10,274 bases of DNA from assembly GCA_041739035.1 (NCBI GenBank), contig JBGSOQ010000136.1, positions 1 through 10,274 on the forward strand. Direction: 5' to 3'. The notes under the pieces are model-generated. The model saw only the letters and a program-made list of their open reading frames with translations, did no database searches and had not been told where the DNA came from. A program made the position numbers and the translations under genes. How positions within the stretch are numbered: position 1 is the stretch's first letter; each line of letters opens with the position of its first letter. Below are positions 5,422 to 10,274 of this stretch, piece after piece. Source of the stretch: XYD12-FULL-36-8 sp041739035. Its GTDB lineage: Bacteria; Bacteroidota; Ignavibacteria; Ignavibacteriales; Ignavibacteriaceae.

Positions 5422-8400
5422 ATGAAAAAAATTATTGATTTTGCACTTAAGAACAGGCTGCTGATAATTGTTTTGGGACTGATAATTATGGCGGCCGGAT
5501 ATCTCAGTTATAAAAATCTTCCGGTAGATGCATTCCCGGATGTTTCACCATCGTTAGTTCAGGTGTTTACAGCTACTGAAGGATTGGCTCCGGAAGATGT
5601 TGAAAAATATGTTACTTACCCGGTGGAAGTTACAATGAACGGGCTGCCAAATCTTAAAACAATCAGGTCGGTTTCCAATTTCGGTTTGTCTGTGGTCAAT
5701 ATTTATTTCGAAGACGGAACCGATATTTATTTTGCCCGCCAACTTGTAAATGAAAGATTAACCGAAGCTCGCGAACAAATACCGGAAGGTTTCGGCGATC
5801 CGCAAATGGGACCAATCTCCACCGGAATGGGCTTGGTTCTTTTTTATTATCTCGATGATACGACCGGAAAATATACGCTTGAAGAACTCCGCTCAATACA
5901 AGACTGGCTTATCAAATTCCAGCTTCAAACTGTTCCCGGCGTAACGGAAGTTCTGGGAATCGGCGGTTATGAAAAACAATTCCAGGTAGTTGTTGATCCA
6001 AACGCTTTACTCCGTTATGACGTAACAATAAATGATTTAGTAGAAAAGATAAAAGCCAACAATTTGAATGTTGGCGCGCAGTTTATTGAAAAAGATGCGG
6101 AGGAATTTGTTGTTCGTTCTGTCGGGTTAACTCAGACAATTGAAGATGTAAACAACATCATTATAAAATCAGAAGATGGAACACCTATCTATCTTACACA
6201 GCTTGCCGATGTAAAAATTGGCGGGGCTGTTAGGCGCGGCGTTCAAACGCAAGGCGGAATTGGTGAAGTTGTATCAGGTATGGTTGTGAAACTTTACGGA
6301 ACCAATTCATCAACCGTTATCGGTCGTGTTGAGCAAAAGTTGAAAGAAATTAATAAAATGCTCCCCGAAGGGATAAAGATTGTTCCTTATTATGAACAGA
6401 AATCCCTTGTGCAATCAGCAGTAACAACTGTAACCGATGCACTATGGCAGGGAATAATTTTAGTAGTAATTGTTTTGATGTTTTTTATGGGCTCAATAAG
6501 ACCGAGTCTGGTTGTAGCACTTTCAATTCCGTTCTCAATTCTATTCGCATTCATCGGGATGAGCTACTTCGATATATCAATTAATCTTATGTCTTTCGGT
6601 GGACTTGCGATTGCAATCGGAATGATGGTGGATGCAAGCATTGTGCTTGTTGAAAATGTGGATAGAATAAAACGGGAATCTTCTGCCGATGAATCTTTTA
6701 TTCATATTGTTTCAAGAGCGGGTAAAGAAGTTGTTCAGCCCATAACTTTTGCCATAGCAATAATCATTGTTGTATTCATTCCGCTTTTTACTTTGCAGGG
6801 AGTTGAAGGAAAAACTTTTGGTCCGCTTGCATACACAATAACGTTTGCAATGTTTGGCTCGTTAATTTTTGCAGTGCTGCTTGCTCCGGTGCTTTCTTCT
6901 TTTTTAATGAAGAGAAGAAAAAAAGAACAAGAGAGCGGAAAAGAGAAAAAAGAAATCTGGATAGTTAGACAACTGCAGAAAGGTTATGAACCTATAGTTA
7001 AATTTTTTATTAAGCGGAGAATAGCGGCGGTAATATTAGCGTCTGTAATATTAATATTCGGAGTAATAATATTCCCCCAGCTTGGTTCTGAATTTACACC
7101 GACTCTGCAGGAAGGAACTTTAGTATTAAGAATGGCGATGGCTCCATCAATCTCATTAACCGAAAGCACTCGGTTAACATTAATTGCTGAAAGAAGATTG
7201 ATGAAAATCAAAGAAGTTGCGAATGTTGTTACAAGAATAGGACGCGGTGAGGTTGGCGCTCATACAGATCCGATAAACAGCGCTGAAATGTATATCATCT
7301 TAAAACAAAAAGATGAATGGCGGCGGGATATGACTCAATCGGAGCTTGAGGAAATTATCCGTGAAGAATTTGGCGAAGTTCCGGGAGCTTTAACAAACTT
7401 CACTCAGCCGATACAGATGACTGTAGATGAATTGCTCGAAGGCGTGAGAGCTGAGCTTGCGATAAAATTATTCGGCGATGATCTTGACAAATTAAAAACC
7501 AAAGCTGAAGAGATTGCCTCTGTTATAAGAAAAGTCAAAGGCGCTGAGGATATTCAGGTTGACCAGGTAAGCGGAACACCGCAGTTGAGAATTGTTGTTA
7601 ACCGCCACGACATAGCTCGCTACGGAGTGAATGTGGAAGATGTTCAACAGGTAATAAGAACTGCGGTTGGCGGGGAAACAGCCGGACAAATATTTGAAGG
7701 GATAAGAAGGTTTGATATTCTCGTCCGCTTCGAACCGGAATACAGAACTACGCCGGATGCAATCGGACAAATATTAATTCAGTCGCCGGATGGAACAAAA
7801 ATTCCTTTAAGCCAGCTTGCATCAATTGAAGAAGTTGTTGGTCCGAGACAAATAACGCGTGAAAACAACCAGAGGTTTATTACAATACAGGCAAATGTTA
7901 GCGGAAGAGATATCGGCTCGTTTGTGGAAGAAGGACAAAAAGTAATTGAAGAAAATATCAAACTTCCGCCGGGTTATCTTGTTACCTGGGGCGGACAGTT
8001 TAAACTTCAGCAGGAAGCTAACGCGCGGTTTGCGGTGGTAATTCCGATTACACTTTTATTAATATTTTTGCTCCTCTTTTTTAATTTCAGTTCAGTTAAA
8101 AATTCGTTATTGATTTTATTGAATATTCCGCTAGCGCTTGTTGGTGGAATTGTCGGACTCTGGATTACCGGGCAAAATCTTTCCGTTCCATCTTCAGTCG
8201 GATTTATTGCGTTATTTGGTATCGCGTTAGAAAACGGAATGATACTCGTTACTTATTTTAATCAGTTGATGAGAGAGGGATTAAAAATAGATGAAGCTTC
8301 AGTTAAAGGAGCTTTATTAAGAGTTAGGCCGGTTTTAATGACTGCTCTAACAACTGCTCTGGGTCTAATTCCATTATTGTTTGCAACAGGTACAGGCAGC

Positions 8401-8526
8401 GAAGTGCAGAGACCACTTGCAACTGTGGTAATTGGCGGATTGTTCACTTCAACCATACTTACTTTATTAGTTCTGCCGGCTTTATACAAATGGTTTTCAA
8501 TAAAATTCAGCGAAGGTAAAATGTAA
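5422..8526 (+). CDS. Heavy-metal efflux RND pump, CzcA/CusA family
   Basis: At 1034 residues this is full length for a heavy-metal RND transporter. It is the inner-membrane, proton-driven engine that takes metal from the periplasm (perhaps also the cytoplasm) to the outer-membrane channel. It has a first membrane helix at about 13-31, and NLPVDAFPDVSP opens the first porter region. A block of membrane helices includes TM4 with GGLAIAIGMMVDASIVLVEN (proton-relay residues D404 and E411). A basic cytoplasmic linker around 500 precedes the second helix at about 533-552. A second porter region and a final helix block end the protein. TM4 lacks the extra Asp of CzcA (A398 in its place), as in CusA. 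However, my alignment puts R570 and E670 at two of the CusA methionine-relay positions, as in CzcA. Substrate is therefore left open between monovalent copper/silver and divalent ions. GGAGA at 5410-5414 supports the start. Confidence 0.94.
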   Translation: MKKIIDFALKNRLLIIVLGLIIMAAGYLSYKNLPVDAFPDVSPSLVQVFTATEGLAPEDVEKYVTYPVEVTMNGLPNLKTIRSVSNFGLSVVNIYFEDGTDIYFARQLVNERLTEAREQIPEGFGDPQMGPISTGMGLVLFYYLDDTTGKYTLEELRSIQDWLIKFQLQTVPGVTEVLGIGGYEKQFQVVVDPNALLRYDVTINDLVEKIKANNLNVGAQFIEKDAEEFVVRSVGLTQTIEDVNNIIIKSEDGTPIYLTQLADVKIGGAVRRGVQTQGGIGEVVSGMVVKLYGTNSSTVIGRVEQKLKEINKMLPEGIKIVPYYEQKSLVQSAVTTVTDALWQGIILVVIVLMFFMGSIRPSLVVALSIPFSILFAFIGMSYFDISINLMSFGGLAIAIGMMVDASIVLVENVDRIKRESSADESFIHIVSRAGKEVVQPITFAIAIIIVVFIPLFTLQGVEGKTFGPLAYTITFAMFGSLIFAVLLAPVLSSFLMKRRKKEQESGKEKKEIWIVRQLQKGYEPIVKFFIKRRIAAVILASVILIFGVIIFPQLGSEFTPTLQEGTLVLRMAMAPSISLTESTRLTLIAERRLMKIKEVANVVTRIGRGEVGAHTDPINSAEMYIILKQKDEWRRDMTQSELEEIIREEFGEVPGALTNFTQPIQMTVDELLEGVRAELAIKLFGDDLDKLKTKAEEIASVIRKVKGAEDIQVDQVSGTPQLRIVVNRHDIARYGVNVEDVQQVIRTAVGGETAGQIFEGIRRFDILVRFEPEYRTTPDAIGQILIQSPDGTKIPLSQLASIEEVVGPRQITRENNQRFITIQANVSGRDIGSFVEEGQKVIEENIKLPPGYLVTWGGQFKLQQEANARFAVVIPITLLLIFLLLFFNFSSVKNSLLILLNIPLALVGGIVGLWITGQNLSVPSSVGFIALFGIALENGMILVTYFNQLMREGLKIDEASVKGALLRVRPVLMTALTTALGLIPLLFATGTGSEVQRPLATVVIGGLFTSTILTLLVLPALYKWFSIKFSEGKM

Positions 8527-8533
8527 AACTCGT

Positions 8534-8566
8534 AGAGATGACATCTTGCTAAAAGATGTTATCTCT
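8534..8566. repeat. Intergenic stem-loop between the pump and PII-like genes
   Basis: AGAGATGACATCTT (8534-8547) pairs with AAGATGTTATCTCT (8553-8566) over 14 positions with one G·U and a five-base loop (GCTAA). The stem begins eight bases after the pump stop codon. No T-run follows, so it is not a classic intrinsic terminator. It could be a REP-like repeat, an RNA-processing or stability element, or an attenuator lowering expression of the downstream gene. Confidence 0.6.
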
Positions 8567-8593
8567 CTTAACTAAAAAATTTGGAGAATAATT

Positions 8594-8935
8594 ATGAAAG
8601 AAATAAAAGCAATTATAAGAGATTTTAAACTGGATGCAGTAATAACTGAGCTTAAGAAAATAGAGGGTTTGCCCGGTATTACAATTTCGGGAATAAAAGG
8701 ATTTGGTAAATCAAAAGCCAAAGATGCACAGGATAAAATCAGCGAAGGATTACACGAGTTTGTGAAGAGGAATAAAATCGAATTGGTTGTTCATAATAAA
8801 ATTGTTGATGAAGTAATAGATGTAATTCAAAGAACGGCTCATACAGGAAATCCGGGAGACGGAAAAATATTTATAACTGAAGTTAGTAACGTTGTTAAGA
8901 TAAGAACGAATGAGAGAGGTGAAGGGGCGATTTGA
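8594..8935 (+). CDS. PII-like signal protein of the metal-transport-associated type
   Basis: This 113-residue protein aligns by eye with GlnB/GlnK along its whole length: a KEIKAIIRDFKLDAV start, KGFGKSK at the base of the T-loop, and TGNPGDGKIFI (84-94), which fits the C-terminal PII signature with the ATP-contacting Lys (K91). It ends in KIRTNERGEGAI. In the T-loop, the uridylylated Tyr51 of GlnB is replaced by Gly52 and Tyr46 by Asp47. The Mg/2-oxoglutarate-linked Gln39 becomes Ser40. Loop length is kept. Canonical nitrogen signalling is therefore unlikely. A PII subgroup without the tyrosine signature, encoded beside metal transport genes (called PII-NG), has been described, and the position 67 bases after the pump gene fits it. 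It may bind adenine nucleotides and modulate the pump, which is inference. GGAG at 8583-8586 supports the start. Confidence 0.87.
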   Translation: MKEIKAIIRDFKLDAVITELKKIEGLPGITISGIKGFGKSKAKDAQDKISEGLHEFVKRNKIELVVHNKIVDEVIDVIQRTAHTGNPGDGKIFITEVSNVVKIRTNERGEGAI

Positions 8936-8994
8936 ACCAGGTTTATACAATGTAAATGAATACTTTTTAATTATCATTTTAGTAATTTAATAAT

Positions 8995-9660
8995 ATGAAT
9001 AAATTAATTCATACTGCTATAACGCTGAGTTTAATTACAATCTTCTACAACATTGTAGAAGGATTGATATCCGTTTATTTTGGTGCAGGTGATGAAACAC
9101 TTGCTCTGCTTGGATTCGGAGTTGACAGTTTTGTTGAGGTAATTTCCGGAATAGGAATAGCGCACATGATTTTCCGTATGAAATATTCAAAAGTTCAGAC
9201 ACGGGATTCATTCGAAAAGACTGCATTAAAAGTAACAGGTACAGCTTTTTATCTATTAACTGCCGGATTGATAGTCGGATCTGTTCTGAATATTATTTAC
9301 ACTGTAAAACCCGAGACAACTCTTCCGGGAATAATAATTGGAGTAATTTCTATTTTAACAATGTATTGGCTGATGAAATCAAAATTAAAAGTCGGGAAGA
9401 AATTAAAATCCGATGCCATTATTGCAGATGCAAACTGCACAAAAACTTGTTTTTATCTTTCGTTCATCCTATTAATATCAAGCAGTTTATACCAACTTTA
9501 TAGTATTTCATATTTTGATACTCTCGGTTCACTTGGTATTGCCTACTTTGCGTTTAAAGAAGGCAATGAGGCATTTGAAAAAATTAAAAGTGGAAACTTG
9601 ATGTGCCATTGCGGCGAACACGAACATTCATCAGATCAAGATTTAAAAGTAAAATCTTAA
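8995..9660 (+). CDS. Divergent CDF-like cation transporter with Cys/His tail
   Basis: This 221-residue protein has about five to six hydrophobic helices and resembles the cation diffusion facilitator fold without the usual cytoplasmic C-terminal domain. Early residues N19-x-x-E22-G and TLALLGFGVDSFVEVISG match the CDF TM1/TM2 region, but the metal site normally HxxxD or DxxxD reads D44xxxE48. In the second site region (SDAIIADANCTKTC, 139-152) the usual HxxxD becomes A141xxxD145, followed by C148xxxC152 inside the membrane. The tail has MCHCGEHEH (203-211), a likely metal-binding cluster. Similar proteins are annotated as cation transporters, but which ion they carry is unknown to me. No good Shine-Dalgarno is visible before the ATG. 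A canonical CDF gene follows ten bases later, so the two are probably co-transcribed. Confidence 0.75.
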   Translation: MNKLIHTAITLSLITIFYNIVEGLISVYFGAGDETLALLGFGVDSFVEVISGIGIAHMIFRMKYSKVQTRDSFEKTALKVTGTAFYLLTAGLIVGSVLNIIYTVKPETTLPGIIIGVISILTMYWLMKSKLKVGKKLKSDAIIADANCTKTCFYLSFILLISSSLYQLYSISYFDTLGSLGIAYFAFKEGNEAFEKIKSGNLMCHCGEHEHSSDQDLKVKS

Positions 9661-9670
9661 ACATAATTCG

Positions 9671-10274
9671 ATGCACATTCATAGAGGTAAATATGATGAT
9701 TTTAGCAAAGCATTTGCAATAGGAATATTTCTTAATGTTGTTTATATAATAATTGAAGTGATTTATGGAATTCTCATTAACTCGATGGCGCTGCTTGCTG
9801 ATGCAGGACACAATTTCAGTGATGTTCTGGGGCTTCTACTCGCATGGGGGGCATCCTATCTTGCAAAATCTGCTACAACAGAAAAACGAACTTACGGCTT
9901 AAGAAAATCAACTATTCTCGCTGCATTTATCAATGCAATAATTTTGATGATTGCTGTTGGAGCAATTTCTATTGAGGCTATAAGAAAATTAATCTATCCG
10001 GAACCCGTTCAAGGTCTAACAATGATGATTGTAGCTGGCATTGGATTTATTATAAATGGAGTAACCGCGTATATGTTTATGAAAGGACGTGAAACCGATC
10101 TCAATATTAAAGGAGCCTTCCTTCACATGACTACAGATGCTGGAGTTTCATTGGGAGTTGTGATAGGCGGACTTTTAATTTTCTTTACTGGCTGGACGTG
10201 GGTTGATCCAGTAATAAGCCTGGTAATTGTTTTGGTTATTACACTCGGAACTTGGAGTTTACTAAAAGATTCCT
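9671..10274 (+). CDS. CDF-family zinc/cobalt/cadmium efflux transporter, CzcD-like (partial)
   Basis: The reading frame opens at the ATG at 9671 and is still open at the right edge, giving 201 residues with the C-terminus missing. It begins MHIHRGKYDDFSKAFAIG, the short His-containing N-terminus usual for CzcD-type proteins. TM1 and TM2 follow, with SMALLADAGHNFSDVLGL carrying the first half of the transport site (H47 and D51, with D44 nearby). GLRKSTILAAFINA matches the conserved TM3 start. TM5 has FLHMTTDAGVS with H152 and D156, the second half of the tetrahedral site. HxxxD in both helices is typical of zinc-type CDF proton antiporters. It would export Zn2+ or a similar divalent ion from the cytoplasm. 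It starts ten bases after its divergent relative. No strong Shine-Dalgarno is visible, so its translation may depend on the upstream gene. Confidence 0.88.
   Translation, partial: MHIHRGKYDDFSKAFAIGIFLNVVYIIIEVIYGILINSMALLADAGHNFSDVLGLLLAWGASYLAKSATTEKRTYGLRKSTILAAFINAIILMIAVGAISIEAIRKLIYPEPVQGLTMMIVAGIGFIINGVTAYMFMKGRETDLNIKGAFLHMTTDAGVSLGVVIGGLLIFFTGWTWVDPVISLVIVLVITLGTWSLLKDS

Noticed and set aside
7492..7770. Minus-strand open frame of 92 codons opposite the RND pump gene
   Set aside because: It is a shadow of the pump coding sequence with no motif or independent context.
8534..8566. Rho-independent terminator
   Set aside because: The stem is long and AT-rich and is followed by CTTAACTAAAAAAT rather than a run of T.
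8594..8935. Nitrogen regulator GlnB/GlnK
   Set aside because: The YRGAEY region with the uridylylated Tyr is absent, no amtB or glutamine synthetase gene is nearby, and the gene follows a metal pump.

Overview
The window is visibly AT-rich, and every recognisable gene lies on the plus strand with very short gaps. The protein types (CopB-type ATPase with a His-rich head, CzcA/CusA-family RND pump, lipoprotein adaptor, Cys-rich exported protein) suggest a Gram-negative member of the Bacteroidota/Ignavibacteriota/Chlorobi assemblage. Several starts have clear GGAG-type Shine-Dalgarno sequences, which are usually weak or absent in Bacteroidia and Flavobacteriia. An Ignavibacteria-like source is therefore my best guess, but it is an inference and no marker gene is present.

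Layout. Position 1-72 is the tail of a small membrane protein ending in a Cys pair. A SHOCT-domain membrane peptide follows (100-321), then a CopB-class (CPH) P1B ATPase (438-2606). The nucleotide-binding domain of this ATPase carries two in-frame copies of a palindromic DNA element. Next comes a Cys-rich exported protein (2678-3118). A tripartite RND efflux operon follows: TolC-like outer-membrane channel (3185-4444), lipoprotein adaptor (4468-5406) and CzcA/CusA-family pump (5422-8526). After an intergenic stem-loop come a PII-like signalling protein (8594-8935), an atypical CDF-like membrane protein (8995-9660) and a canonical CDF transporter cut by the right edge (9671-10274).

Together this reads as a metal-resistance island. 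The P-type ATPase and CDF proteins would move metal out of the cytoplasm, the RND complex would expel it across the outer membrane, and the Cys-rich exported protein may bind metal in the envelope. The PII-like protein has the ATP-loop signature of its superfamily but lacks the uridylylated tyrosine, and it resembles the metal-associated PII subgroup rather than nitrogen regulators. No transcriptional regulator is visible.

Points most worth a second look are the two palindromic elements inside the ATPase gene, the pump-linked PII protein, an adaptor that seems to lack its alpha-helical hairpin, a pump mixing CusA-like and CzcA-like key positions, and an inverted repeat that could mask the ribosome-binding site of the efflux operon.
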